Assembly: GCF_010131535.1 (NCBI RefSeq)
Contig: NZ_WUBS01000011.1
Location: 62,001 to 126,000 of the forward strand
Length of the DNA: 64,000 bases
Origin: Acerihabitans arboris
GTDB taxonomy: Bacteria > Pseudomonadota > Gammaproteobacteria > Enterobacterales > Enterobacteriaceae
Direction of reading: 5' to 3'
The notes under the pieces are model-generated. The model worked only from the letters and a program-made list of their open reading frames with translations, was not told the origin of the DNA and did no database searches. This document shows positions 1 to 9,696 of the stretch, in pieces. The position numbers were made by a program, and so were the translations under genes. Position 1 is the first letter of the stretch. The number at the start of each line of letters is the position of its first letter.

Positions 1-1
1 G

Positions 2-1525
2 CGGCAAATCGCCCGGTGGGAAAACTGGCTCAGGCCCATTGCCACGTCATCCCCCACCGGCGAGGACCCCGGCTATGACGACAACTTCCAGCAAATGCGC
101 GAGGAGGTGAATAAGCTCTCCGGCGCGGATACCGATCTTATCTGCCGGCTGGCGGAAAAGCTGCTCACCGGCACCACCAAGGATATCCGTGTCGCCACGT
201 ATTACATCTGGGCCCGGTTGCGGCGCGATGGCGAAAACGGACTGGCCGACGGGCTGGAACTGCTGGCCGGGCTGCTGGAGCATTTTGGCGGCGCCCTGCA
301 TCCGCGGCGCAGCCGCAGCCGCAGGGCGGCACTGGAGTGGCTGGCGGGACAGCGGGTACTGGACAGCCTGTCTCTTTATCCGGAAGTGGCCGGGGATGAC
401 CTGGCGCGCATTGTCGGCGCGCTGCTGTTAATCGAACGGATAACCGCAGGGTCCGAAGATGGTACCCGGCCCTGTCTGGGGGGGCTATACGGCGCCCTGG
501 AAATCCGGCTGGAAAGATCCGGCGGCCCGGATGCGGTGGTGCCGCAGAATGCCGGCGCCGACGGCGGTCAGTCATCCGCCGGTAAAAACGGCGCCGCCGC
601 CATCACCTCGGGACGGGAATTGCTTGAACAGGTTCGCGGGCTGGCCAAATATCTGCGCGGTCAGCCGGACGGCTGGCTGGCAGCCCATCATCTGATGAAA
701 AGCGTGCGTCACGACACCCTGCACCAGTTGCCGCCGCTGGCGGCGGACGGGCGTACCCGGATCGAGCCACCAAAACCGGACCAGCGCGCGCTGCTTAAAC
801 GCCTGTACCTGCAGCAAAGCTGGCTGGAACTGCTGGAGCAGGGCGACAGCCTGTTTTCACGCGGCGCCTGTCATCTCTGGCTGGATTTGCAATGGTACCT
901 TCACCAGGCCCTGAGCCGGGCAGCTCCCCCGCACGACACGTGGGCCGATATCATCGCGCAAAACCTGAAGGGGCTGCTGACGCGCCTGCCCGGGCTGGAA
1001 ACGCTGGCATTTAACGACGGCACGCCCTTCGCCGATGAGGTGACTCTGAACTGGATTAACCGGCAAGTGCTGGATAGCCGGATCGGCTGGGGCGATGATA
1101 GCGTCGCCCCGGCCGCCACAAACGAAGACAACGACATCATGCAACTGGAGCCGGAAGCGATCGCGCTTGCCGACAGCGACGGCCCCGAGGCCGCGCTGGG
1201 CTGGCTGCAGCGGCGGCCCGGCGCCGCCACGCCGCGCAACCAATGGCTGATAAGGCTGCTGATGGCGCGCGTGGCCGAGCAATACGGCCGTAATGACCTG
1301 GCGCTCCATCTGCTGGACGAACTGGACGATAACGCCGCTTCGCTTACGCTGGCGCGCTGGGAGCCGGCGTTATTGTTTGAGGTCAAAGCCCGCCGCCTGA
1401 AGATGCTGCGCATAAAAGCCGGGCGCAGCGAAGCGGATAAAACCCGCCTGCTGCCCGACATGGAGCAGCTGCTCGCGGGATTAATCGCCATTGATCCGGC
1501 ACGGGCGATGGTGCTATGCGGTTAA
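2..1525 (+). CDS. tssA: T6SS protein TssA (ImpA_N family), 5' end outside window
   Basis: TssA is a cytoplasmic T6SS component that helps assemble the baseplate and prime tail-sheath polymerisation. The frame is open to the left edge of the window, so the true start lies upstream. The ATG at 95 is internal, because the family motif GEDPGYDDNFQQMREEV spans it. About 507 codons are visible. The N-terminal ImpA_N region, a Pro/Gly-rich linker and an Ala/Leu-rich helical C-terminal region fit the family. The next five genes (tssF, tssG, tssJ, tssE, vasL) are in the same orientation with overlaps or short gaps, so this is the distal part of one T6SS operon. The family call rests on the N-terminal motif and the neighbours. 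Confidence 0.88.
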   Translation, partial: RQIARWENWLRPIATSSPTGEDPGYDDNFQQMREEVNKLSGADTDLICRLAEKLLTGTTKDIRVATYYIWARLRRDGENGLADGLELLAGLLEHFGGALHPRRSRSRRAALEWLAGQRVLDSLSLYPEVAGDDLARIVGALLLIERITAGSEDGTRPCLGGLYGALEIRLERSGGPDAVVPQNAGADGGQSSAGKNGAAAITSGRELLEQVRGLAKYLRGQPDGWLAAHHLMKSVRHDTLHQLPPLAADGRTRIEPPKPDQRALLKRLYLQQSWLELLEQGDSLFSRGACHLWLDLQWYLHQALSRAAPPHDTWADIIAQNLKGLLTRLPGLETLAFNDGTPFADEVTLNWINRQVLDSRIGWGDDSVAPAATNEDNDIMQLEPEAIALADSDGPEAALGWLQRRPGAATPRNQWLIRLLMARVAEQYGRNDLALHLLDELDDNAASLTLARWEPALLFEVKARRLKMLRIKAGRSEADKTRLLPDMEQLLAGLIAIDPARAMVLCG

Positions 1526-1553
1526 TAAAAAACATCATCAGAAACAGGAAGAT

Positions 1554-3317
1554 ATGGACGATTTAACCCTGCGCTATTTCGATGCCGAAATGCGCTATCT
1601 GCGCGAGGCGGCAAAAGAGTTCGCGCAAACCCACCCTGACCGGGCGGCGGCGCTGGATCTGGATAAGGCCGGCACGCCGGACCCTTACGTTGAGCGCTTG
1701 TTTGAAGGTTTTGCCTTCTCGGTGGGGCGGCTGCGTGAAAAGATTGATGATGACCTGCCGGAGTTCACTGAAGGGCTGGTCAGCCAGCTCTGGCCGCATT
1801 ACCTGCGTACCATCCCGTCGCTGGCGGTAGTGGAGCTGCTGCCGGAGGTGGCCGCCATGAAAATGGCTGAAGCCGTACCGGCCGGGCTGGAAGTCTATTC
1901 ACAGCCGGTGGGGCCGAAAAACACCGTCTGCCAGTACCGCACCACCCGGGAGACGGTGCTGAATCCGCTGAAAATAGCTAGGGTGATGATGACGACGGAG
2001 CCGGACGGCCGTTCCATGCTGCGCATCCGCTTTGCCTGTGGCGGGCTGGGCGACCGGCCGGAGGTCAATTTACATCGTCTTAGTCTGTATCTGGCGGCGC
2101 ACGCGCCGGTCTCCAGCGCCCTGCATCTGATGCTGACCAGACGGCAGGCCGCGATCTACCTGCGTCCGGCCGGCCAGGCGGACAGAAGCCGGATTGACGG
2201 CTGGTTTTCCCCGGCGGGCTTTGACGCGGACGACCGCCTGTGGCCGCAAGGGGAAAGCGCGTTCAGCGGTTATCAGCTGCTGCTCGAATATTTCACCTTC
2301 CGCGAAAAATTTATGTTCCTGCACCTCAACGGACTGGAGCGCGTAACGCTGCCGCCGGGTATCAGCCATTTTGATCTGGAGGTGGTATTCAGCACGCCCT
2401 GGCAAAGCGATTTACCGGTGACCGACGATGACCTGCGCCTGCACTGCGTGCCGGTGATTAATCTCTTTACCCTCGAAGCCGACCCGCTGGTGATAAGCGG
2501 CCTGGAAAGCGAATATCTGCTGCGCCCCAGACGCCTGCAGGACGGGCATACCGAAATTTATTCGGTGGATAACGTGACCGGCTCGCAGCGCACCGGCGAC
2601 GCGGCGTATGCGCCGTTCACCAGTTTCCGCCACCAAGGCGGGATGCAGCGCCGCCATGCCCCCGAACGTTATTACCATACGCGCGTACGGCGCGGCGTAA
2701 CGGGCCTGCACGATACCTGGCTTATCCTCGGCGGCCGGCTGTGGGACGCGGAACGCGGCGTTGAGCATGAGACCCTGTCGCTGAGAGTCACCGGCACCAA
2801 CGGTCAGCTGCCGCGTCGGGCGTTGCAAAGTACGCTGCTGGATCGCTGCGAACAAATTTTGCGTACCCCGCTTGAGGTGCGCAATTTATGCAAGCCGACC
2901 CTGCCGGCCTATCCGCCGGCGGAAGACCGTTTCCATTGGCGGGTACTGAGCCACCTCGGCACCAGCTTTCTCAATATGATGGACAGCGCGGAGGTGCTGC
3001 GCGGCACGCTGGAACTGTACAACTGGCAAGGCGATGAACTCAATAACCGCCGGCTCGACGCAATCCTGGAGGTACGGCATCACCAGATACAGCGGTTTGA
3101 GAAAGGTTTCCTGCTGCGGGGGATCGATATTGAAGTCACCCTTGACGGGAACGGGTTTACCGGCGAGGGGGACACCTACCTGTTCGGGGAAATGCTCAAC
3201 CGTTTTTTTACCCTGTACGCCGACATCCATCTGTTTAACCAGCTCTCCCTGATTGTCCAGCCTGAAGGAAAATGCATCCGGTGGAAAGAAAATCACAGTC
3301 AACGCCTGCCAGGCTGA
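1554..3317 (+). CDS. tssF: T6SS baseplate subunit TssF (VasA/ImpG)
   Basis: TssF forms the baseplate wedge with TssG, TssE and TssK in the cytoplasm under the membrane complex. The protein is 587 aa, close to the usual 580-620. The N-terminus MDDLTLRYFDAEMRYLREAA, followed by FAQTHPDRAAALDL and DPYVERLFEGFAF, is typical of TssF. I chose ATG 1554 because CAGGAAG sits just upstream and the family begins there. The frame is open further upstream, but that part overlaps tssA and lacks a family-like sequence. The 3' end overlaps tssG by 46 bp, which suggests coupled translation. Confidence 0.95.
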   Translation: MDDLTLRYFDAEMRYLREAAKEFAQTHPDRAAALDLDKAGTPDPYVERLFEGFAFSVGRLREKIDDDLPEFTEGLVSQLWPHYLRTIPSLAVVELLPEVAAMKMAEAVPAGLEVYSQPVGPKNTVCQYRTTRETVLNPLKIARVMMTTEPDGRSMLRIRFACGGLGDRPEVNLHRLSLYLAAHAPVSSALHLMLTRRQAAIYLRPAGQADRSRIDGWFSPAGFDADDRLWPQGESAFSGYQLLLEYFTFREKFMFLHLNGLERVTLPPGISHFDLEVVFSTPWQSDLPVTDDDLRLHCVPVINLFTLEADPLVISGLESEYLLRPRRLQDGHTEIYSVDNVTGSQRTGDAAYAPFTSFRHQGGMQRRHAPERYYHTRVRRGVTGLHDTWLILGGRLWDAERGVEHETLSLRVTGTNGQLPRRALQSTLLDRCEQILRTPLEVRNLCKPTLPAYPPAEDRFHWRVLSHLGTSFLNMMDSAEVLRGTLELYNWQGDELNNRRLDAILEVRHHQIQRFEKGFLLRGIDIEVTLDGNGFTGEGDTYLFGEMLNRFFTLYADIHLFNQLSLIVQPEGKCIRWKENHSQRLPG

Positions 3318-4375
3318 TGGCGCAACTGGGCGACCGGCTGCCGTACGTTAATTTTTACCGCTTCTGCCAGTTACTGGAACAAACCCGGCCGGATAAACCG
3401 GTGCCGGGCAGCGACTGGCAGGTTCGCCATGAACCGGTACGCTTTCGTCCACATCCGGGCATGGGGTTTCCGGCCGGCGAGCTGAAATCCCTGCAGCCGC
3501 CGGAACACCCCCATCAGCCGCCAACGGTCCGGGTCACCTTTATGGGGCTCTACGGAGTGCAATCCCCCCTGCCGACGGCCTATACCGATGATATCGCGCA
3601 GCGGCGCGAAGGCCATGAAGCCGTCAGCGACTTCCTGGATATCTTCAACCACCGGCTGATTACCCAGTTTTACCGGATCTGGCGTAAATACTCCTGGCCG
3701 GCCACCTTTGCGCCGGGCGGCACGGATGCCACCTCGCAATACCTGCTGAGCCTGACAGGCCTGGGCATCCCGGGGTGCGCCGATAATATCGCCACTCCGG
3801 TCTCACGCTTCCTGGCGCTGGCCGGCACGATGCGCCTGCCCGGACGTACGGCCGAGGGCATCGCCTCGCTGGTTGGCCTGCTGGCGCCGGATACCCGGGC
3901 GGAGGTGATACCCCATGACCCGCTGCGTATTCCACTGCGCCGGCCGCTGACGATGGATGCGCGGTCACCGGCCAGCCTCGCCCAACGTCCGGTAATGGGC
4001 GCCTGTGCAACCGAGGTCAATAGCCAGGCGCTGCTGCGGCTGAGCACGGATGGTCCGGACGAAGCCCGTGCATGGTTGCCAGGCGGGCAACTGCATACGG
4101 ACCTGCTGGCGCTGCTCCAGGTTTATCTGGGGGCCCGCCTGCATCTCCGGCTGCAGTTAATCCTGCGCCGCTCGCTGCTGCCGGACGCATCGCTGTCCTG
4201 CCGGCCCGGGCTCAGCGGCGCGCGGCTGGGACGCACCGCCGTCATGCGTCGTCAGGCTCTCATCCCTCGTCAGCATGACCATGACTTCATTATTATCAGC
4301 CTGGGGCGTTATCAGCGTGTTCAGGAAAACTTTCACCGGAGAGAAACCGATGAGTATGGCGATTATCGCTGGTAA
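3272..4375 (+). CDS. tssG: T6SS baseplate subunit TssG (VasB/ImpH)
   Basis: TssG is the second wedge subunit of the T6SS baseplate and pairs with TssF. The protein is 367 aa. Family-like segments include PYVNFYRFCQLLEQ near the start, VRFRPHPGMGFPAGEL, a conserved VTFMGLYGVQSPLPTAYTDD block and a C-terminal SLGRYQRVQEN. The gene begins inside the tssF 3' end and its own 3' end overlaps the tssJ start by 26 bp, so the three genes form a tightly packed transcription unit. Confidence 0.94.
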   Translation: MHPVERKSQSTPARLMAQLGDRLPYVNFYRFCQLLEQTRPDKPVPGSDWQVRHEPVRFRPHPGMGFPAGELKSLQPPEHPHQPPTVRVTFMGLYGVQSPLPTAYTDDIAQRREGHEAVSDFLDIFNHRLITQFYRIWRKYSWPATFAPGGTDATSQYLLSLTGLGIPGCADNIATPVSRFLALAGTMRLPGRTAEGIASLVGLLAPDTRAEVIPHDPLRIPLRRPLTMDARSPASLAQRPVMGACATEVNSQALLRLSTDGPDEARAWLPGGQLHTDLLALLQVYLGARLHLRLQLILRRSLLPDASLSCRPGLSGARLGRTAVMRRQALIPRQHDHDFIIISLGRYQRVQENFHRRETDEYGDYRW

Positions 4376-4889
4376 ATACCGCAGCGCCCTGCCGGCGCTG
4401 TTTTTGACCACCACCCTGGCCGGCTGCGGCCTGACGCAGAAAGTCACCGACGGCACGGCGGCCGTGGCCAAAGCCATTTTTTATCAGCAGGTGAAAACCC
4501 TGCACCTGGATATCAGCGCCCGGGAGGCGGTAAACAACAACGACGGCGGCGCGGCGCTTTCCACCGTGGTGCGTATTTATCAGCTGAAGGACCGGAAAAC
4601 CCTGGACAGCAGTGATTATCCCTCGCTATTCGCCAACGACAGCCAGGCGTTAAAATCCGATCTGGTCGCGCAGAAAGATATCCGGGTACGCCCCGGCGAG
4701 TCGGTGGCGGTGGATATGCCGATGGAAGAAAGCGCGCAATTCGTGGCGGTGGCGGCGATGTTCCTGGCGCCGGATACCGCTAATAACAGCTGGCGCGTGG
4801 TGCTCGCGCGCGAAGACCTTACCCCCGATACGCCGCGGCGGATTGAACTGAACGCGCAGGTATTGACGTTGTTACCGGAAAAGGACTGA
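4350..4889 (+). CDS. tssJ: T6SS outer-membrane lipoprotein TssJ (VasD/Lip)
   Basis: TssJ anchors the T6SS membrane complex (TssM/TssL) to the outer membrane as a periplasm-facing lipoprotein. From ATG 4350 the protein is 179 aa. It has a signal peptide with a clear lipobox LAGC, which places the acylated cysteine at residue 26. The mature part has a beta-sandwich-like sequence with VVRIYQLKDRKTL and a typical RVVLAREDL near the C-terminus. The start was chosen because CCGGAGAG lies just upstream and it gives a proper signal peptide. The longer open frame starting at 4275 would bury it. Confidence 0.93.
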   Translation: MSMAIIAGKYRSALPALFLTTTLAGCGLTQKVTDGTAAVAKAIFYQQVKTLHLDISAREAVNNNDGGAALSTVVRIYQLKDRKTLDSSDYPSLFANDSQALKSDLVAQKDIRVRPGESVAVDMPMEESAQFVAVAAMFLAPDTANNSWRVVLAREDLTPDTPRRIELNAQVLTLLPEKD

Positions 4890-4893
4890 TGCC

Positions 4894-5349
4894 ATGGCCG
4901 ACCATCACCATAGCCCGTCGCTCTACGAGACGTTGTTCGGGAATTTTACCGGCGGGCTGGAAGTGCACGCGGTCAGCGGGGAAGAGCAGGTCGTGCTCTC
5001 CGTGCTGGATAATATGCAGCGTATTCTTAACGCCCGCGCCGGAACCCTGGCCCACCTGCCGGATTACGGCCTGCCCGATATGACCCGGATCCTGCAGGGG
5101 ATGCCGGGAACGGCGCATCAGCTGATGCGCGCGCTCTCCGGCGTGCTGCTTAAATATGAACCGCGCCTGAAGCGCATCGAGGTGATTTTGCTTGAACAGA
5201 GCATGCCGGGAGAACTGCGCTATGCCATTGATGCCGAACTGAAAGGCGTGGGACTGGTCCGCTACGGCACGCAATTTATGCCTGAAGGCCGGGTGCTTAT
5301 CCATCACCTGAAACAACAGAATTTTATGAACCAGGCACAACATTATTAA
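4894..5349 (+). CDS. tssE: T6SS baseplate protein TssE (gp25-like)
   Basis: TssE is the gp25 homologue of the T6SS baseplate. The protein is 151 aa, the normal size. It starts with a short tail and SLYETLFGNF, contains LAHLPDYGLPD, which matches the conserved early block of the family, and has a C-terminal helix-strand region with EPRLKRIEV. It follows tssJ by 4 nt. This gene offers a useful contrast with the gp25-like segment I see in the nuclease gene at 58497. Confidence 0.94.
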   Translation: MADHHHSPSLYETLFGNFTGGLEVHAVSGEEQVVLSVLDNMQRILNARAGTLAHLPDYGLPDMTRILQGMPGTAHQLMRALSGVLLKYEPRLKRIEVILLEQSMPGELRYAIDAELKGVGLVRYGTQFMPEGRVLIHHLKQQNFMNQAQHY

Positions 5350-5389
5350 AAAGGCCGACACCAGGCCGTTTCCGGGAAAACCTTTACCC

Positions 5390-6439
5390 ATGCCCCATTT
5401 ACCTGAACGCCGACTGAAAACCGGCGGCGACCCGCGCGCGTTGCCCGATTATGCCGCACTGCGCGCTGAGCTGAATAAACTGACGCATCCAGCGCGGCCG
5501 GACGTAAACTGGCATCACGCCGAAAAAAACTGCCTGTCGTTATTTGCGCAAAACGGCGCGGAATTACAGACCGCCGCCTGGTACACACTTGCGCGCACCC
5601 ATTTGGACGCATTGCATGGACTGAATGAAGGCTTGGCGATACTGGAAGCGCTGTTGACTCATCAGTGGCCGGCGGTATGGCCGCAACAGGTAGATGCGCG
5701 CATGGAAATCATCAGCGGCCTGAGTAAACGCCTGCAGCAGGTGATGCGCGCCTTTACGTTCAGCCATGCCGACCTGGCTCACCTTTATCAGGCGGAACAC
5801 TATCTCGCCTCGCTTGGAAGGGTATTGCAGCGCCTGGACCTGAAACACGCAAGCCGGATGGACGAACTGCGTCACCAACTGCATAACGCCGCGATAAAAC
5901 TGGAAAACAGTGACCCGGCAGACCCTAATGCCGCAGGTACCGGAGCGGGTGTCGCGCTATCCGCCTGCTCGCCGCATCTGGTGGCCAGGACAGAATTTCG
6001 CGCGAATAATCTGGCCAAAGGGACGCCGCAACAGGTCGGTACAAAGTGGGTGTATGTCGTCCCGCCGGTCCCCGGGGCAAAGGTGGCGGCGATCGCTGCA
6101 CAGCCGGCACCCGCTACGGCGTGGAAAGCGTTCTCGGCCGGCGTAATGATGAGTTTACTGGCGGGCGGCCTGCTGTTGTGGGGGCATTATTCGCTGGATA
6201 CCAACCCGGACCGGGACAGCCTGATGGCATCGGTGGCGCCATTGACCTCCACGCTGGCGGATTCGCAATTGCAGGCGCTGCGGCAGGTAAATCCGTCGTG
6301 GCTGGCTGGCAGCGAAAAGTATGAGCGGCAGGTTGAAGCAAGCGCTTTACCCACCGCGAACGCGACCTTCGGTCGCTTAACAATAAGCCCCATGGGGAAC
6401 ATGGGGCTCGAGAGCAAACTTGAGCACTCCGCAGAGTGA
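5390..6439 (+). CDS. vasL: T6SS-associated VasL-like protein, C-terminus probably truncated
   Basis: This is a TssA/ImpA-related protein of the VasL type. The N-terminal part carries DPRALPDYAALRAELNKL and HPARPDVNWHHAEKNCLSLF, typical of the family. A single membrane segment lies around residues 243-265 (AFSAGVMMSLLAGGLLLWGH). VasL homologues continue about 60-100 residues beyond the segment ending SEKYERQVEAS. Here the frame instead runs through two perfect hairpins at 6362-6408 and stops at 6439, giving 349 aa. I infer that the native 3' end has been lost and the last 25 or so residues are read-through of intergenic DNA. Confidence 0.78.
   Translation: MPHLPERRLKTGGDPRALPDYAALRAELNKLTHPARPDVNWHHAEKNCLSLFAQNGAELQTAAWYTLARTHLDALHGLNEGLAILEALLTHQWPAVWPQQVDARMEIISGLSKRLQQVMRAFTFSHADLAHLYQAEHYLASLGRVLQRLDLKHASRMDELRHQLHNAAIKLENSDPADPNAAGTGAGVALSACSPHLVARTEFRANNLAKGTPQQVGTKWVYVVPPVPGAKVAAIAAQPAPATAWKAFSAGVMMSLLAGGLLLWGHYSLDTNPDRDSLMASVAPLTSTLADSQLQALRQVNPSWLAGSEKYERQVEASALPTANATFGRLTISPMGNMGLESKLEHSAE
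6362..6408. terminator. Two adjacent hairpins between convergent vasL and tktA
   Basis: GCGACC-TTC-GGTCGC (6362-6376) is followed by AGCCCCATG-GGGAA-CATGGGGCT (6386-6408). Both stems are perfect. On the minus strand the second stem is followed by TTATTGTT, so it could end tktA transcription. Both hairpins lie inside the annotated end of vasL, which supports erosion of that gene's 3' end. Confidence 0.5.
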
Positions 6440-6496
6440 CTTAATGGATGTAAAAGTCGTGCTTGCGCTCATGACGGGCAAGACGGCCTTTATGGC

Positions 6497-8491
6497 TTAC
6501 GCCAGCAGCGTGCGCGCCTTGTCCAACACGTTTTCGGCGGTAAAACCGAACAGCGCAAACAGCTCCTCGGCCGGGGCCGATTCACCGAAGCTGGTCATGC
6601 CGACGATGGCGCCGTTCAGGCCCACATACTTGTACCAGTAATCGGCGATGCCGGCCTCGATGGCCAGCCGCGCGCTCACCGCCTTCGGCAGCACCGCTTC
6701 ACGGTACGCCGCGTCCTGCAGGTCGAACACCTCCGGCGACGGCAGCGACACCACCCGCACCCGGCGGCCTTCGGCGCTCAGCGTTTCCCACGCCGACACC
6801 GCCAGCGCCACTTCCGAACCGGTGGCGATAATCAGCAGCTCCGGCTGGCCATCGCACTGCTTGAGCACGTAACCGCCGCGGGCGATATCGGCCAGCTGCC
6901 GCGCGCTACGCGTCTGCTGCGCCAGGTTCTGGCGCGAGAACACCAGCGTGCTCGGGCCGGTGGCATGCTCCACGGCCTGCTGCCAGGCCACGGCGGATTC
7001 CACCTGGTCGCACGGGCGCCAGGTGCGCATGTTCGGCGTCAGCCGCAGGCTAGCCAGCTGTTCCACCGGCTGGTGCGTCGGGCCGTCCTCGCCCAGGCCG
7101 ATCGAGTCATGGGTATAGACATAGATGGAGCGGATTTTCATCAGCGCCGCCATGCGCGCCGCGTTGCGGGCATACTCCACGAACATCAGGAAGGTGGCGG
7201 TATAGGGCACAAAACCGCCGTGCACCGCGATGCCGTTGGCTATCGCCGTCATGCCGAACTCGCGCACGCCGTAGTGGATGTAGTTGCCCGCCTGATCATC
7301 GCCCAGGGAGACGGATTTGGCCCACATCGTCAGGTTGCTCGGCGCCAGGTCGGCGGAGCCGCCCAGCAGCTCCGGCAGGTCGGGGCCAAAGGCGTCCAGG
7401 GCGTTTTGCGAGGCTTTGCGGCTGGCGATATTGGCCGGATTGGCCTGCAGTTTTTCGATATACGCCTGGCTCTTCGCCCGCCAGTCGGCCGGCAGGCGGC
7501 CTTCGGCCCGACGGATGAATTCCGCCGCCAGCGCCGGGAAGGCTTGCTGGTAGGCGACGAATTTATCATTCCAGGCGGACTCTTTGGCCGCGCCGGCTTC
7601 TTTGGCATCCCATTGGGCATAAATATCCCGCGGGATCTCGAACGCCGGGTAGTTCCAGCCCAGTTGCACGCGGGTGGCGGCCACTTCCGCCTCGCCCAGC
7701 GGCGCGCCGTGCGCTTCATGGGAACCGGCCTTGTTCGGCGAGCCGAAGCCAATCACCGTCTTGCACATCAGCAGCGACGGTTTATCAGTCACGGCGCGCG
7801 CGTCGTCGATGGCCGCTTTCAACGCATCGCCGTCGTGGCCGTCAACGCCGCGCACCACGTGCCAGCCGTAGGCTTCAAAGCGTTTGGCGGTGTCGTCGCT
7901 GAACCAACCTTCCACATGCCCGTCGATGGAAATGCCGTTGTCGTCGTAGAACGCCATCAGCTTGCCGAGCCGCATGGTGCCGGCCAGCGAGCAGACTTCG
8001 TGGGAGATGCCCTCCATCATGCAGCCGTCGCCCATAAACACATAGGTGTGGTGGTCGACGATCTCATGGCCCGGACGGTTGAACTGCGCCGCCAGGGTGC
8101 GCTCGGCTATCGCCATGCCCACCGCGTTGGCGATACCCTGGCCCAACGGGCCGGTAGTAGTTTCCACGCCGTCGGTATAACCGTATTCAGGGTGGCCCGG
8201 GGTCTTGGAATGCAGCTGGCGGAAGTTCTTCAACTCCTCGATCGGCAGGTTGTAGCCGGTCAGGTGCAGCAGGCTGTAGAGCAGCATCGAGCCGTGGCCG
8301 TTGGAGAGGATAAAGCGGTCGCGATCGGCCCATTTGGGATTGGACGGATTATGGTTAAGATAGTCGCGCCACAGCACTTCGGCAATGTCCGCCATGCCCA
8401 TGGGGGCGCCGGGATGACCGGATTTGGCTTTTTGTACCGCGTCCATGCTTAACGCGCGGATGGCATTCGCCAGCTCTTTTCGGGATGTCAT
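6497..8491 (-). CDS. tktA: Transketolase
   Basis: Thiamine-diphosphate enzyme of the non-oxidative pentose phosphate pathway that moves two-carbon ketol units between sugar phosphates. The protein is 664 aa, the usual length. The N-terminus ([20 protein letters not shown]) is nearly that of E. coli TktA. The ThDP motif GDGCMMEG followed by DDN is present, as is [25 protein letters not shown] precedes the ATG. loiP lies on the other side, transcribed divergently as in E. coli, which favours tktA over tktB. Confidence 0.97.
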   Translation of the reverse strand: MTSRKELANAIRALSMDAVQKAKSGHPGAPMGMADIAEVLWRDYLNHNPSNPKWADRDRFILSNGHGSMLLYSLLHLTGYNLPIEELKNFRQLHSKTPGHPEYGYTDGVETTTGPLGQGIANAVGMAIAERTLAAQFNRPGHEIVDHHTYVFMGDGCMMEGISHEVCSLAGTMRLGKLMAFYDDNGISIDGHVEGWFSDDTAKRFEAYGWHVVRGVDGHDGDALKAAIDDARAVTDKPSLLMCKTVIGFGSPNKAGSHEAHGAPLGEAEVAATRVQLGWNYPAFEIPRDIYAQWDAKEAGAAKESAWNDKFVAYQQAFPALAAEFIRRAEGRLPADWRAKSQAYIEKLQANPANIASRKASQNALDAFGPDLPELLGGSADLAPSNLTMWAKSVSLGDDQAGNYIHYGVREFGMTAIANGIAVHGGFVPYTATFLMFVEYARNAARMAALMKIRSIYVYTHDSIGLGEDGPTHQPVEQLASLRLTPNMRTWRPCDQVESAVAWQQAVEHATGPSTLVFSRQNLAQQTRSARQLADIARGGYVLKQCDGQPELLIIATGSEVALAVSAWETLSAEGRRVRVVSLPSPEVFDLQDAAYREAVLPKAVSARLAIEAGIADYWYKYVGLNGAIVGMTSFGESAPAEELFALFGFTAENVLDKARTLLA

Positions 8492-8737
8492 GAATTACTC
8501 CGTTTCGGATTGAATAGTGTCTCGTTGACCAAGCCATCATAAAATCAATCACTTAACTTCAGAGACTCTGAAAAATATCGATAAATGTACCTTAAAACGG
8601 CCATAATTGTATATGTGGGAATGCGCGATAAATAGGTGATAATCCGCTGACTGAGCGGCAACACGGACCGACGGGGAAAAAGGCATCGCCCCGGCAATAA
8701 AATCTGTTAACAGTCTCACAATTTTTCTTAATATCTT

Positions 8738-9514
8738 ATGGGAAAACAAAAAATGACCTCATCTTTAATGCCCTGGGCCGGCGCGGGAATAATCGCCATC
8801 AGCCTGCTTACCGGTTGTGAAAACATCGACCAAAATACCCTGATGCAATCCGGCGGCCAGGCGTTCGTGGCGGCCACCCTGAGCGATAGCCAGGTCAAGA
8901 CGCTGAGCGCCGAATCCTGCGCGCAGATGGACCAGAAAGCGCAAATCGCCCCCGCCGGCAGTCCCTATGCCCAACGCCTGAATACCGTTGCCGCCGCGCT
9001 GGGCGATAATATCGCCGGCACGCCGGCCGACTATAAGGTTTACCTGACCAAAGACGTTAACGCCTGGGCCATGGCCAACGGCTGCATCCGGATCTACAGC
9101 GGGCTGATGGATCTGATGACGGATAATGAGGTGGAGGCGGTGGTCGGCCATGAGATGGGCCATGTCGCCCTGGGCCATAGCCGCAAGGCAATGCAGTTGG
9201 CCTATGCCACCACCGCGGCGCGCACCGCCGCCACGTCGGTGGGCGGCGTCACGGCGGCGTTATCGCAGTCGCAGTTGGGCGAGCTTGGGCAGGCATTGGT
9301 GGGCGCGCAGTTTTCCCAGCGCCAGGAAAGCGAAGCGGATGACTACTCGTTCGATTTACTGAAAAAACGCCATATCGACCCGCAGGGCCTGGTGACCAGC
9401 TTCGAAAAGCTGGCCAGCCTGGAAAAGGGCCAGGGGGGCGGCATGTTTGATTCCCACCCGACGTCCGAGGCGCGGGCGCAGCACATTCGCGATCGTATCG
9501 CGGCGGGCAGATAA
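8738..9514 (+). CDS. loiP: Outer-membrane metalloprotease lipoprotein LoiP (YggG, M48)
   Basis: LoiP is a zinc metallopeptidase lipoprotein linked to the outer membrane and to envelope stress. The protein is 258 aa, against about 252 in E. coli. A signal peptide ends in a lipobox LLTGC. The M48 zinc motif HEMGH is in VEAVVGHEMGHVALGH, and the third ligand region SEADDYSFDLL follows. The annotated ATG gives a positively charged n-region (GKQK). A second ATG at 8753 also yields a workable lipoprotein signal, and neither has a strong Shine-Dalgarno. The position between tktA and speB matches E. coli. Confidence 0.93.
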   Translation: MGKQKMTSSLMPWAGAGIIAISLLTGCENIDQNTLMQSGGQAFVAATLSDSQVKTLSAESCAQMDQKAQIAPAGSPYAQRLNTVAAALGDNIAGTPADYKVYLTKDVNAWAMANGCIRIYSGLMDLMTDNEVEAVVGHEMGHVALGHSRKAMQLAYATTAARTAATSVGGVTAALSQSQLGELGQALVGAQFSQRQESEADDYSFDLLKKRHIDPQGLVTSFEKLASLEKGQGGGMFDSHPTSEARAQHIRDRIAAGR

Positions 9515-9616
9515 ACCCGGGCAAGGCCGTTGGCGCGCAACGCCTGAGGGAATAAAGACGGTCTTTCAGGCGCGCGGATAGCGGGAATGCGGGCGGGTTG
9601 ATGCCGGGGAGCCGAT

Positions 9617-9646
9617 GCGGGTCCGGAGGAGGATCTCCGGATCCGC
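9617..9646. terminator. Hairpin between convergent loiP and speB
   Basis: A 12-bp stem (9617-9628 with 9635-9646, one G-T pair) encloses a six-base loop. There is no T-run on either side, so it may be a stability hairpin or a factor-assisted terminator shared by the two converging genes. Confidence 0.45.
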
Positions 9647-9696
9647 GGGCATGGCTGGCGGAACCCTAAAGGGTATCCCATCTGCCCGCTCAGGGT

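Noticed and set aside
6965..8452. Long plus-strand open frame opposite tktA (495 codons)
   Set aside because: It is the shadow of a highly GC-biased gene on the other strand. The His/Arg/Val-rich translation is typical of an antisense frame. The same applies to the long frame opposite speA (10610-12784).
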